Program-made: the position numbers and the translations under genes | Part shown: in pieces, positions 5,592-13,098 of the stretch | Layout: each line of letters opens with the position of its first letter | Numbering within the stretch: position 1 is the stretch's first letter | Virus record (IMG/VR): IMGVR_UViG_3300032011_000123 | Span: 1-24,679 of that record | Length of the DNA: 24,679 bases | Source of the DNA: a virus | Direction: 5' to 3' (one strand) | Notes under the pieces: model-generated | Databases searched by the model: none | Seen by the model: the letters and a program-made list of their open reading frames with translations, nothing else | What the model was told of the DNA's origin: nothing

Positions 5592-7808
5592 TTAGAAGTC
5601 GTTCAGAATGTGCTCTTCAGTGAGAGGGTCATCCTTAGGGCGAATCCAAAGTCGTACAGACTTGGACTTACCAGTTACTGGATCCTTACGGGAGGTGGAG
5701 TGTCGTCGCCAGCCCATTGTTTGCAGTACATCTGCAACACGTCTGGATTCACGACGCCCCTGCTGACGTGGATCAAGGTCTAGTGCATTGGTTAAAACCT
5801 CTGCAGTAGTTACCTCCTCACGGTTAGCTACATAGCTGCTGACCTTATCCATCCAAGGGTCAGGGTCACCAAACTCTTGAATGTATTCAGATATAGCTGC
5901 TATCTCACCACTATTGAATTCGTAAGTATCGTTGTTCTCGTAGGCAGCCATTGCAGCAGCCCACAGTGAATCACGTTTCTCTGTCAGTAGTTTCCATGGA
6001 ACCTGGAAACCAGCACCTACTTCTAGTGGTACAAAGCGTCGGTTACCCGTGCTATCTACCAGGAACTGGTTACGATTGGTGGTCCCAATCATGACAAACC
6101 TACGTCCTAATTTAGACGGCAGGGATGCATAAGGGAATCGTACTTCATCAACACGGGAAGTAATGAGATTTTTAAAGTTCTCAATATTCTTACTGTTGAA
6201 GTAGTGATCAATCTCTGGTAGTTCAAGCAACCAAGAAACGTGCAGCCTGTACTGCTCCTTCATCAACGTATCGAGAGGAGTTGTAATCTCAGAGAACAAT
6301 CCCTCCGGCACTAAGTTACGGGAGAACATTGACTTACCAACACCCTGAGCACCCACAAGAATGGGTAGCCAGGACATTGAGCAACCAGGGTTAAAGGCTC
6401 TTGCAACTGCACCAATCATCATCCGTTGCATTGCAAGGGTTGCTAAGTGGTGCTCATTTCCAAGGAAGTCCTTACCTAAGGTTTCCCATAGTGGAGAAGG
6501 TTTGTTCTCCTCCTTGCACTTATTCAAGTAAGTCTTGATAGGGCACCATTGATTACAACCTGCTGCATATTTAATAGCAGATTTAATCCGTGGTTCAGGG
6601 ATGAATATACCGTGCTCACAAGCGAGTCGAGTAGTCATCAGATCAAGGTCATCACCTTGCAGTGCTACCAACGTCCCGTTCGGTGTGGTGTATTCAATCT
6701 GTTTAGTCAGTTCATTCAGTCGTAGGTTATGGAGAATCTCCTTAACTTTACGAACATCTTCCTCACGTTCTTTGGCAGCATCATCACTTCTCTTACGTGG
6801 TCTGCCTTTACGTTGTACTTGTTGAACGTCAGGGACTGGCTCTGGTGCAGTATCCATTGGTTTACCTTTATTAGCAGATATAATTTCATCGAAACTTGGA
6901 CTGGGGTCGGCTTCGGTATAACCAACAGCTGAACCAGCAGCTCCAAACCGTAAGTGGTCAGGAAGTTGGCTAGTCCAGTTGCGGTCTTGCTTTTTAGCAA
7001 GTGAATATAGTTTAGCGGGACCGCTGTAGTTACCGAGACCTCTCCATTTAAACGGTCGCGTGTTTTCTTCCTTCTCCCCGTGGTGTCCCTTTAGTACCCA
7101 GTCAACCCAGGCGTCAAAGAGAGGCTCCCCTATGGCCGCACAAGCAGCCATAACAGGTACATAGCGCGTCTCATACTCACCGTCTTCTGAAGGCTCTAGG
7201 AAGTTCTCCAGGAGCCATTTACAGCGAGCAACATCCTTATCGGATATGTCTGCTTGTACAAAATCAACCTGATCTTCATAGTCAATATCAGTTAACAGAA
7301 ACTCAGGAACTACTCCATCATTAGTTTGAATGATTGCTTTAGTATTTCCATACCATAGGCGTTCAGGTTTCTGTCCACAGTTGTCTGCCAACTGCTCGAT
7401 ACCAAGTTCAGCCAGTAGTCGATTAACCACTAGCCAATAAGCAGCACGATGCTGTCCTGTTGATTGAAGCTCAATCTCTAGAGGGAAGAGAGCACGGAAC
7501 CTATGTTCTTTTGATGTGTGACTAGCAGACGTATAAGTCGCAGCACACCATGCTTTAGCTGTGTCTGTTTCCCAGAATTTTTCAAGCGTTGTATCCCCAT
7601 CAAAGTCAATAACCACAAGGTTGCTGCCTGATGCGTTGTCACTTTTACGGTGACGGTCAACGAAATGGGTAGCAGTCCAGCCGTAGCCAGCCTTTACCCA
7701 ACCCATCAACCAATCAAGGTCCTCAAGAATGTTTTGCCAATCCTTGGCAACCTTCTGAGCATTTGTTTTGTCCTTGCAGTTCTTATTGACTGCTACTTTG
7801 AGTTTCAT
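5592..7808 (-). CDS. Primase-helicase: AEP-type primase fused to VirE-like SF3/AAA+ helicase
   Basis: 738 residues. The N-terminal domain has VVIDFDGD (Asp-x-Asp metal site, residues 66-71), SHTSKEHRFRALFPLE and QKPERLWYGNTKA, as in archaeo-eukaryotic-type phage primases that make RNA primers. A helical PriCT-like segment follows (about 190-270), then a basic linker with KGRPRKR. The C-terminal part matches the virulence-associated E family: Walker A GAQGVGKS near residue 487, Walker B SWLLELPEID near 530, and GTTNRNQFLVDSTGNRRFVPLEV. It would unwind and prime DNA in one chain. This is not the TOPRIM/DnaB-type T7 gp4. The frame also opens with GTG at 7826, but ATG 7808 is preferred; it overlaps the preceding gene by 26 nt. 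Confidence 0.88.
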   Translation of the reverse strand: MKLKVAVNKNCKDKTNAQKVAKDWQNILEDLDWLMGWVKAGYGWTATHFVDRHRKSDNASGSNLVVIDFDGDTTLEKFWETDTAKAWCAATYTSASHTSKEHRFRALFPLEIELQSTGQHRAAYWLVVNRLLAELGIEQLADNCGQKPERLWYGNTKAIIQTNDGVVPEFLLTDIDYEDQVDFVQADISDKDVARCKWLLENFLEPSEDGEYETRYVPVMAACAAIGEPLFDAWVDWVLKGHHGEKEENTRPFKWRGLGNYSGPAKLYSLAKKQDRNWTSQLPDHLRFGAAGSAVGYTEADPSPSFDEIISANKGKPMDTAPEPVPDVQQVQRKGRPRKRSDDAAKEREEDVRKVKEILHNLRLNELTKQIEYTTPNGTLVALQGDDLDLMTTRLACEHGIFIPEPRIKSAIKYAAGCNQWCPIKTYLNKCKEENKPSPLWETLGKDFLGNEHHLATLAMQRMMIGAVARAFNPGCSMSWLPILVGAQGVGKSMFSRNLVPEGLFSEITTPLDTLMKEQYRLHVSWLLELPEIDHYFNSKNIENFKNLITSRVDEVRFPYASLPSKLGRRFVMIGTTNRNQFLVDSTGNRRFVPLEVGAGFQVPWKLLTEKRDSLWAAAMAAYENNDTYEFNSGEIAAISEYIQEFGDPDPWMDKVSSYVANREEVTTAEVLTNALDLDPRQQGRRESRRVADVLQTMGWRRHSTSRKDPVTGKSKSVRLWIRPKDDPLTEEHILNDF

Positions 7809-8007
7809 TTGCGGTATCTTTTTCACGTTGCTTTTCCTCCCTTTTCATTCTGAAATACATTTTGTAGTATTTCTTTTTCATCTCTGCAAGGTAAGCAGTC
7901 TCTTCTTCATTTTCGGGATAAACCTGAGTAAATCCCCACAGAGCTTCAAGGTGAGTCATTAACCGAAGAACGGTAATAGGATCTTCAGGGTGTGCGTTGT
8001 ACGGCAT
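7783..8007 (-). CDS. Small charged helical protein, 74 residues
   Basis: MPYNAHPEDPITVLRLMTHLEALWGFTQVYP, then a strongly charged helix (EEETAYLAEMKKKYYKMYFR, MKREEKQREK) that may form a coiled coil. It overlaps the end of purC by 23 nt and the start of the primase-helicase by 26 nt. Function unknown; position next to the primase-helicase makes a helicase-loader-like or regulatory role possible but untested. Confidence 0.65.
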   Translation of the reverse strand: MPYNAHPEDPITVLRLMTHLEALWGFTQVYPENEEETAYLAEMKKKYYKMYFRMKREEKQREKDTANETQSSSQ

Positions 8008-8749
8008 CTTCCTGTTCGATCATCAGCTTCCTATCTAACAAGTCAACACAAATCTGTTGGTAAGCATCTAGTAGACGCTGACGTTGTGCCGCTAGTTCAT
8101 TAGTCGCCTTACGGTAGATATCCTTATCGAAGCTTTCATTGGTTCCTTTCTTCCATAGCCTGCAACTATCGGGACTGATTTCATCGGCTACAAGCAGCTC
8201 GCCTGTAGCAGTTGAATATCCAAGTTCAAGTTTGAAGTCAACTAGGTCATAACCAATCTCATCAAACACTCTCTTCAGTACATAGTTAACGTCATGAGCT
8301 ACGGTTGCAAGTTCATTAGGTAGGTTGATGTCATAACCCATTTTAAGGATGCGTCCAGTTGTGAGTAACGGATCATTCTTGTCGTCGTCCTTTAGGAAGA
8401 ACTCAACCAAGGCTGGTGACAGGACAGTACCTTCTTCAATTGTGGTGCCTCTACATAATCCACCCGCTGCCTTGTTACGGACAACGACTTCGATTGGAAT
8501 AATATCCACCTTCTTACAGATGATGGTGTCATTAGTAAGGCGTGTATCAATGTGAGTAGCAATGTTATTCTTCTCCAACTCTTGAAAGAGTAGCCAAGAA
8601 ATATTGCAGGTATATCCACCTTTACCTAAGTAGATCGCTGACTTATCACCATTATTAGCAGTGACAACATCATCGAACTTCAGGCAAATCTTATCAGGTT
8701 GGTAATCCTCATAGATAGATTTAGTCTTTCCTCTAATTAGCCATTTCAT
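7985..8749 (-). CDS. purC: SAICAR synthetase (phosphoribosylaminoimidazole-succinocarboxamide synthase)
   Basis: Catalyses ATP-dependent addition of aspartate to CAIR in de novo purine synthesis, in the cytoplasm. Family signatures: IRGKTKSIY at the N-terminus, IIPIEVVVRNKAAGGLCRG (PIEVVVRN is the SAICAR signature), DLVDFKLELG and VADEISPDSCRLW (the second signature). 254 residues, close to the usual ~240. purC is a known auxiliary metabolic gene of cyanophages, taken to raise purine supply during infection. It sits between the exonuclease and the primase-helicase, in the replication transcript. No key motif is missing, so it is probably functional. Confidence 0.96.
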   Translation of the reverse strand: MKWLIRGKTKSIYEDYQPDKICLKFDDVVTANNGDKSAIYLGKGGYTCNISWLLFQELEKNNIATHIDTRLTNDTIICKKVDIIPIEVVVRNKAAGGLCRGTTIEEGTVLSPALVEFFLKDDDKNDPLLTTGRILKMGYDINLPNELATVAHDVNYVLKRVFDEIGYDLVDFKLELGYSTATGELLVADEISPDSCRLWKKGTNESFDKDIYRKATNELAAQRQRLLDAYQQICVDLLDRKLMIEQEDAVQRTP

Positions 8750-9482
8750 TATCGTTTTCCATATCGTGGAATTGTTTTGCTCTTTTCAGGAACCTGCTTT
8801 CTGCAAGATCCATTTGGTCGCCATCAATAAAGATGCCTTGTGTAGTCTCTTCAGTAGCAACAATGATGAGTGCTACGTCACACTTATAGCCAGTGCGCTC
8901 AGCTAATGCAAGGCGGTAAGCCGCCATCTGTTGAGCACACTTTTGGTACTTTCGGAATCCTCCGAAACCCATGCGGTCACCCTTATCAGGGAACCTGTTC
9001 ATGTAAGGACCATTGCTTGTTTTGAAGTCAGCAATGACCTTCACTCCACCAATCTCTCCGATCAGATCAGGACACCCTGCATACAAGTGTTCCGTAGACC
9101 ACACGTATGCGACTTCCTTATCGTCAGACCTTAGGTGATGCCAGTCCTTACGCAGTGGGCGCTCGGACCAGTGAATAATGTCAAACCAATCTAAATATTG
9201 ATCCATCCCATTCCAAAAAGAACTATAAGCATCGGGGCAGTCAATTGGCAACCCCCTTATATAGTTCTCAGCACACTTATGGATTGCAGATCCACGTGTA
9301 CTTGCCTCCTCAAGCTTGCCTGGGTTATTAATGTTCCAGGTACGTAGCCCAGCCTTAGACTTTTCCGTTTCAGTGGCACTTAATACCGTCGTCACCGAGG
9401 GCATATATAAACCGGAACATAGATACTTCCGGTAACCCTGCGGTGTGCTTATTCGGAAAGGCTGATCTGGGGGATTAGACAT
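8733..9482 (-). CDS. PD-(D/E)XK exonuclease (RecB/Cas4-type fold)
   Basis: 249 residues from ATG 9482 (MSNPPDQPFRIS). Catalytic pattern in order: RGSAIHKCAENY (His helix), GCPDLIGEIGGVKVIADFKTS (D ... DxK, the PD-(D/E)XK core) and QMAAYRLALAE (QxxxY helix). Phage enzymes of this type degrade host DNA or process recombination ends, the role of the T7 gp6 exonuclease. The frame is open further upstream to 9533 but that part lies inside the HNH gene, so I prefer 9482. It overlaps purC by 17 nt and the HNH gene by 34 nt. Confidence 0.85.
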   Translation of the reverse strand: MSNPPDQPFRISTPQGYRKYLCSGLYMPSVTTVLSATETEKSKAGLRTWNINNPGKLEEASTRGSAIHKCAENYIRGLPIDCPDAYSSFWNGMDQYLDWFDIIHWSERPLRKDWHHLRSDDKEVAYVWSTEHLYAGCPDLIGEIGGVKVIADFKTSNGPYMNRFPDKGDRMGFGGFRKYQKCAQQMAAYRLALAERTGYKCDVALIIVATEETTQGIFIDGDQMDLAESRFLKRAKQFHDMENDNEMAN

Positions 9483-9757
9483 AGTTGGTCTTGGTGGATT
9501 TTTACATGACAGGTAGGACAGAGAGGTACACATTTAAGAATTTCATTCCAGAAGCGCTCTTCATTCCAAGCACATCTCCAGACTTTCAATTCCTTAGTAG
9601 AGGGATCTAAGTGATGCCATTCAATAACAGTTGGGTCATTATGATCACAAGCTCTACAGTTGTACTGAGACAGCATCTCCTTGCGGCGTTTAATTGTTTT
9701 CGCTGCATTAATAGCGGAGACGCTAAGACATTTTTTTGTCTTCTCAGTACTCAGCAT
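9449..9757 (-). CDS. HNH endonuclease, 102 residues
   Basis: Small HNH nuclease: zinc ribbon CRACDH, then VIEWHHLDPSTKELKVW with the catalytic HH, then WNEILKCVPLCPTCHVKIHQ with CxxCH and the last His. All the usual residues are present. The N-terminal 30 residues are basic and likely contact DNA. It overlaps the genes on both sides (14 nt and 34 nt), so it has become a regular member of the operon rather than a recent insertion. It may nick host DNA or act as a free-standing homing nuclease. Confidence 0.85.
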   Translation of the reverse strand: MLSTEKTKKCLSVSAINAAKTIKRRKEMLSQYNCRACDHNDPTVIEWHHLDPSTKELKVWRCAWNEERFWNEILKCVPLCPTCHVKIHQDQLCLIPQISLSE

Positions 9758-10085
9758 CCTCTAGTGACGGCCTCGCCTCTTGGAAATTTGAGCTGTAATT
9801 TGAAGGTGCGGTTGTTTCCTGAAACGTCGCATATAGTTGACCGACTGCATTACCAACCGCCTCCGTAACACGAGCAGAAGCTTCTACTTGTTGTGAAAGC
9901 TGATTAACTTCTTGACGGAGTGCAATCACATGATCCATCAGGGATGGAGGACGTGGTGCAGGAGGTGGTGCTTGTGGTGGAGCTGGTGCTTGACCAGGAG
10001 CTTGCTGGCCCTTAGCCATAATTTCAGCAAGTCTTGCCTGCATTTCTGGTGGCAAGTTCTCAAAGTTATTAGGTGTGTTTGTCAT
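9744..10085 (-). CDS. Proline/alanine-linker protein with coiled-coil, 113 residues
   Basis: Unrecognised. An N-terminal amphipathic helix (ENLPPEMQARLAEIMAKG) is followed by a long Gln/Pro/Ala-rich linker (about 27-47) and a heptad-like helix (HVIALRQEVNQLSQQVEASA) that should form a coiled coil. No enzyme motif. This layout suits a flexible scaffold or adaptor. It directly abuts the next gene upstream (one-base overlap) and overlaps the HNH gene by 14 nt, so it belongs to the SSB/exonuclease transcript. Confidence 0.65.
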   Translation of the reverse strand: MTNTPNNFENLPPEMQARLAEIMAKGQQAPGQAPAPPQAPPPAPRPPSLMDHVIALRQEVNQLSQQVEASARVTEAVGNAVGQLYATFQETTAPSNYSSNFQEARPSLEDAEY

Positions 10086-10279
10086 CAGAGTTCCTCAGCA
10101 GTCATTTTTTCTACAACTTCTTCAACGATGTCGCTGAATGCACGACGAAGTTCATACTTCAGATCGTCCTTATCTTTCTTCGCTCTAGTTACAGTGATGG
10201 GTGGCAACGTTAGTGTTGCCTCCACTTCCCATAGCCCTAGCTCTCCGTTCTTATGTGTATCTAAGTCAAGTTTAGTCAT
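10085..10279 (-). CDS. Small protein of 64 residues, unknown
   Basis: MTKLDLDTHKNGELGLWEVE, then a TLTLPPITVTRAKKDKDD hinge and a helix DLKYELRRAFSDIVEEVVEK. It overlaps its neighbours by one base at each end (TGATG-type coupling), so it is translated together with the SSB-like protein upstream. No family recognised. Confidence 0.65.
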   Translation of the reverse strand: MTKLDLDTHKNGELGLWEVEATLTLPPITVTRAKKDKDDLKYELRRAFSDIVEEVVEKMTAEEL

Positions 10280-11016
10280 CAGAATTCAGCGTTAGTTTCT
10301 ACTTTTGCTTTTGCTTTAGCGGGCATCACAGTTGATCCACGCTTATCGGTTCCACCAGCAGGCAGTCCCTTTTCATCAGTCCCTTTACCATCAAAGGGAT
10401 CTTTACCTTCAAAGAAATTCGGAAGCCAGATAGTTTCCTTCTGCTTAGTCCATTCCTTTTTAATCTTCTCAGGCACAGCACGAACCTTTGGCAAGATGCT
10501 GTAGCTAGTTTCAAGACCTTGACCTTTACGGGAGATCTTGATTGAGAAGTTTGCTAGACCTTCTTCGGTCCAGGTGTAGTCCTCAACTTCTTGGAGAACT
10601 TCAGTCAGCTGCTCACGCAATGACTTCTGTTCAATGAACAGAACTTCAAGGCGACCACGGGTTGCTGATGTGCCTACCCAAGCAAGGAAGCGACGTGGCT
10701 TAACAAAGCTGCCGTCAATCTTTGGTCGGTCAGGCTTACTCCAGTCAGTCTCACGCGCAATGTCATTAGGCTGACCAGGGTGACTGCGTGTTACTACGTA
10801 TCCGTTAAAGCGTAGATCACCAGTCTTGGCATCTTGTGTTTCAGATGCATATTGCCAGCCAACAATGGCGTGACCTGTTTCGTAGCATCCAAGCAGTCTG
10901 AATTCTTCTGATTCTCCGTCTTTCAGTTGACTAGGTTTGAAGTAAGGTTGAGGTTCTTTCGTTTCAATTTTATCTTTAGCCTCCGTTAATTCTGGAGGTA
11001 GGACTTGTAATGTCAT
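10279..11016 (-). CDS. Putative single-stranded DNA-binding protein, phage type
   Basis: 245 residues. The core (about 40-180) resembles phage OB-fold SSB-like proteins: RFLAWVGTSATRGRLEVLFI, EQKSLREQLTEVLQEVEDYT, then FSIKISRKGQGLETSYSILP, the strand-helix-strand order with a GxGxxT/S loop that I know from phage SSBs. The C-terminus is a Lys/Ala-rich tail ending ETNAEF; a terminal Phe after acidic residues is also found in T7 gp2.5, where it contacts partner proteins. It would coat unwound DNA for the polymerase and primase-helicase. The family match is by pattern only, so a structural or other replication protein cannot be excluded. It heads a run of genes behind a possible promoter region. 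Confidence 0.5.
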   Translation of the reverse strand: MTLQVLPPELTEAKDKIETKEPQPYFKPSQLKDGESEEFRLLGCYETGHAIVGWQYASETQDAKTGDLRFNGYVVTRSHPGQPNDIARETDWSKPDRPKIDGSFVKPRRFLAWVGTSATRGRLEVLFIEQKSLREQLTEVLQEVEDYTWTEEGLANFSIKISRKGQGLETSYSILPKVRAVPEKIKKEWTKQKETIWLPNFFEGKDPFDGKGTDEKGLPAGGTDKRGSTVMPAKAKAKVETNAEF

Positions 11017-11074
11017 TGCATATATTGTTTAGACAATTACAATATAATCCCTTATTTATAAAGATGTGACCTAA
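11017..11074 (-). promoter_or_regulatory. AT-rich leader with candidate promoter
   Basis: 58-base spacer upstream of the SSB-like gene. On the minus strand it reads CTTTATAAATAAGGG, then TTATATTG and an inverted repeat TTGT-N4-ACAA close to the start codon. TATAAATA equals the T4 late-promoter core, and TTATAT could be a sigma-70 -10 box, but neither has a matching second element. Weak. Confidence 0.3.
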
Positions 11075-11314
11075 TTAAAAAGGTCCTGTCCACTCTTCAG
11101 CCTTCGCCCAAACCTCTCTGTTACCAGCGTCTCCGATATACTTTTTCATATCATCAGTAAGCTGTTCGTCGTCAAGAAACATAAGGGCATCAACCAATAA
11201 GTTCAATAGTTTGTCAAACCCTGCTGCTTGTTCCTGATTGTCGAGCAGCTTGATTGCATAGGCAGCACAGACAGCTTGTCTTTGTTCTGTAGTAATTTCG
11301 GATAATCGATTCAT
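11075..11314 (-). CDS. Small helical protein, 79 residues
   Basis: Nearly all alpha-helical: TTEQRQAVCAAYAIKLL, FDKLLNLLVDALMFLD and DDMKKYIGDAGNREVWAKAE. No membrane segment. Its start has a GAAG about 10 bases ahead. It stands alone between a terminator on its 5' side (11372-11394) and the leader of the SSB-like gene on its 3' side. Function unknown. Confidence 0.65.
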   Translation of the reverse strand: MNRLSEITTEQRQAVCAAYAIKLLDNQEQAAGFDKLLNLLVDALMFLDDEQLTDDMKKYIGDAGNREVWAKAEEWTGPF

Positions 11315-11371
11315 AATATAAGCTTCAAATTTTTTGATACCATTTTTAGGGTCGCACGCGGGCTTTTCATT

Positions 11372-11394
11372 AAAAAGCGACCATATAGGCCGCC
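11372..11394 (-). terminator. Intrinsic terminator after the tandem-OB SSB gene
   Basis: Minus strand: GCGGCC-TATAT-GGTCGC (six pairs, one G-U) followed at once by TTTTT. It lies 27 bases past the stop of the gene ending at 11421, so it should end the long transcript that carries clamp, RNR and ThyX. The same GGTCGC could pair instead with GCGACC further downstream (11350-11355 on the plus strand), an alternative fold. Confidence 0.65.
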
Positions 11395-11420
11395 TTTATT
11401 ATTTAAACCATCCCTTCTTA

Positions 11421-12080
11421 TCAATACTCCGGGGTTGGGTCAACTTCGCCATAACCTTTAGCGCCTCCCGTCGTCGGTGCTCCTCTTCCTGTACGCGGCG
11501 TTTCCTTTCTAGTCGTGAAGTCATTTGCAACGATAGCTCTGTAAGGGCTCGTGTCGCCTTCCTTTCTAAACTCCCGAATATATCCTTGCACACAGATAGG
11601 CCGCCCTTTACGGACTCTCTCAGTGAGTTTTGCTTTTCTTGATTCATGTGTCTCCATAAACAACCAGGTAGTGATGTCAGAGTTGTCTAGTGTGCTGCCA
11701 ATCTTGATAGCAACTTGACCATTTTTACGTTCTTTAATCTCATCAGAACCAAAGAACGCATTCCCCAGTACGACTTGATTACAGTACATTTCTTGGGGGA
11801 TAGCATGTTCCAAAGTAGTAACAACTAGATCTAGTGGTTGTGACGAGTCATCACTAAAGACTAAATTCCCAGTGACTAAAACACGGGTGCCTGTTTTCCA
11901 TGATTGGAAGGCTGATAGCTTTGGACCTTGTCTATCGTAACAGAGTACTCTTAGTTTAACTTGACTACTGTCATTGTTACCTGGAATAACTGCTTCAGCA
12001 GCTACATAGTCAAGACCGTAAGCCTTGACTGGATCAGAGCAAAATTCTTTAAGCTCTACAGTTGCGGCGATAAAATTCAT
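11421..12080 (-). CDS. SSB-like protein with two OB folds
   Basis: 219 residues. The first OB fold (about 1-100) has MNFIAATVELKEFCSD, a KLRVLCYDRQGP strand and TGTRVLVTGNLVF, as in bacterial SSB/PriB proteins. The second (about 100-190) repeats the plan: CNQVVLGNAFFGSDE, then GRPICVQGYIREF. A Gly/Thr-rich linker and GYGEVDPTPEY tail follow, similar to an SSB acidic tip but ending in Tyr. It likely binds single-stranded DNA and recruits replication proteins. It is the last gene before an intrinsic terminator. The call of a single OB fold is firm; the repeat is by pattern. Confidence 0.7.
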   Translation of the reverse strand: MNFIAATVELKEFCSDPVKAYGLDYVAAEAVIPGNNDSSQVKLRVLCYDRQGPKLSAFQSWKTGTRVLVTGNLVFSDDSSQPLDLVVTTLEHAIPQEMYCNQVVLGNAFFGSDEIKERKNGQVAIKIGSTLDNSDITTWLFMETHESRKAKLTERVRKGRPICVQGYIREFRKEGDTSPYRAIVANDFTTRKETPRTGRGAPTTGGAKGYGEVDPTPEY

Positions 12081-12109
12081 TATGACTGATATTGTTGTCA
12101 GTCCTTAGT

Positions 12110-12259
12110 TTAATCGCTCTTTTTAGATTTTGCGAGTTCCTGCTTGTCTAACTCTGCAATTTCACTTTTAATGTTGCCAGCCATAAAAGAATTGCCGAGA
12201 TGTTCAACAGCTCGCAGTGCTTCTTCAAGTGTTTCACGTTTGTCGTTACTAGGCATCAT
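12110..12259 (-). CDS. Small charged protein of 49 residues, unknown
   Basis: Starts MMPSNDKRETLEEALRAVEH and ends KSKKSD. It is helical and highly charged. The start overlaps the end of thyX by 11 nt and two consecutive ATG codons are in frame (12259 and 12256). Likely a real coupled small gene; nothing indicates its role. Confidence 0.6.
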   Translation of the reverse strand: MMPSNDKRETLEEALRAVEHLGNSFMAGNIKSEIAELDKQELAKSKKSD

Positions 12260-12905
12260 TCTCAGGCCACATAGCGTTTGCAATTGTTGGTAGCTCTTTT
12301 TGTAGTATAGCCAACACTTCTAGTGCAATATTCTGATGCTCTAACTGTGTTCCGTTAGCAGAGCGTAAGTCAACATAATGAAGCCAGCTACGGATAGTAC
12401 CTGACATGTACATCCTTGTTCCAGTATTCAAAGGCAGTACAGAACGAGCACACTCCTTAGCAACTCCTTTCTCAAGCAGTGCTTTATAGAGATCCATTGA
12501 GTGTTTGAAGTGCTCTTCAGTAAGAAGATTCCACTGATCAATGTCAGCTTGACGTAAGTCAGCAATGCTGTTCTGTCTATTCTTTGAATCTTGGCGACGT
12601 AACTGAGGTGTATGTAAGTCAGTCACTTCAGCGTAGCGTTGTGAGAACTCTTGAAAACTAAAGCTACGGTGCCTCAGAATTTGAGGTGCAATAGCCCTAG
12701 TAGTTTGAATCTCCACGCACATTGAAGCCATTTCAAATGGGCTCCAGTGCCTGTGCTTGATTAGATACTTTAATAGTTTCTCACTATCTGGGTTATCTTC
12801 ATTAGCGGGATTAGAAACTCTGGCAATTTTACCGATTAGTTTCTCAGCATCAGGAGTAATCCAGATAAGGCGAGCATTATGAGTGTCGTTTGATATATCA
12901 ATCAT
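12249..12905 (-). CDS. thyX: Flavin-dependent thymidylate synthase ThyX
   Basis: Makes dTMP from dUMP with FAD, NADPH and methylenetetrahydrofolate. 218 residues from ATG 12905 (MIDISNDTHNARL). ThyX signature RHRSFSFQEFS (RHR at 78-80, Ser seven residues on) and QRYAEV; an upstream HRHWSPFEMASMCVEIQTTR and a C-terminal LRSANGTQLEHQNIALEV also fit. The frame is open upstream of 12905 but that part lies inside the preceding small gene. ThyX is usual in cyanophages and many cyanobacteria. With RNR, MazG and PurC it belongs to the nucleotide-supply cluster. Confidence 0.96.
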   Translation of the reverse strand: MIDISNDTHNARLIWITPDAEKLIGKIARVSNPANEDNPDSEKLLKYLIKHRHWSPFEMASMCVEIQTTRAIAPQILRHRSFSFQEFSQRYAEVTDLHTPQLRRQDSKNRQNSIADLRQADIDQWNLLTEEHFKHSMDLYKALLEKGVAKECARSVLPLNTGTRMYMSGTIRSWLHYVDLRSANGTQLEHQNIALEVLAILQKELPTIANAMWPENDA

Positions 12906-13098
12906 TTTCGCACCATCTATAAATGTCGTGTTCGTTATAAGGCTTATCGCAACAGTCGTATTCACCTGGATAATCAGGGTGACCAGCAGCCCAGGAGTCA
13001 CCACCTAAGGCCCTTACTTCTATTTTGCAAAGCTGGTGCTCACTAAGCGTAGAGGTTGGTCCTGAAGCAATTGCTACTACAGCTAACAGCTCAATCAT
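12898..13098 (-). CDS. Small protein with hydrophobic N-terminus, 66 residues
   Basis: MIELLAVVAIASGPTSTLSE looks like a short signal or membrane segment, followed by a Cys-containing domain (CKIEVRALGG, YDCCDKPYNE, YRWCEND; four Cys in total). It may be exported or membrane-attached, with disulphides. Coupled at both ends: its ATG shares a base with the nrdB stop codon and its stop overlaps the thyX start by 8 nt. It is odd to find such a protein in the nucleotide cluster. Function unknown. Confidence 0.6.
   Translation of the reverse strand: MIELLAVVAIASGPTSTLSEHQLCKIEVRALGGDSWAAGHPDYPGEYDCCDKPYNEHDIYRWCEND

Noticed and set aside
9449-9757. HNH gene as a recent homing insertion that interrupts a gene
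   Set aside because: Genes on both sides are intact and overlap it, with no split gene or intron borders.
11030-11070. TATAAATA as a T4-like late promoter
   Set aside because: The octamer also occurs by chance in AT-rich gaps; no T4 late sigma or clamp-loader gene is visible, so I left it as a weak candidate only.
12906-13004. N-terminal extension of ThyX up to 13004
   Set aside because: The extra 33 residues lie inside the 12898-13098 gene and do not resemble ThyX; ATG 12905 gives the normal family length.
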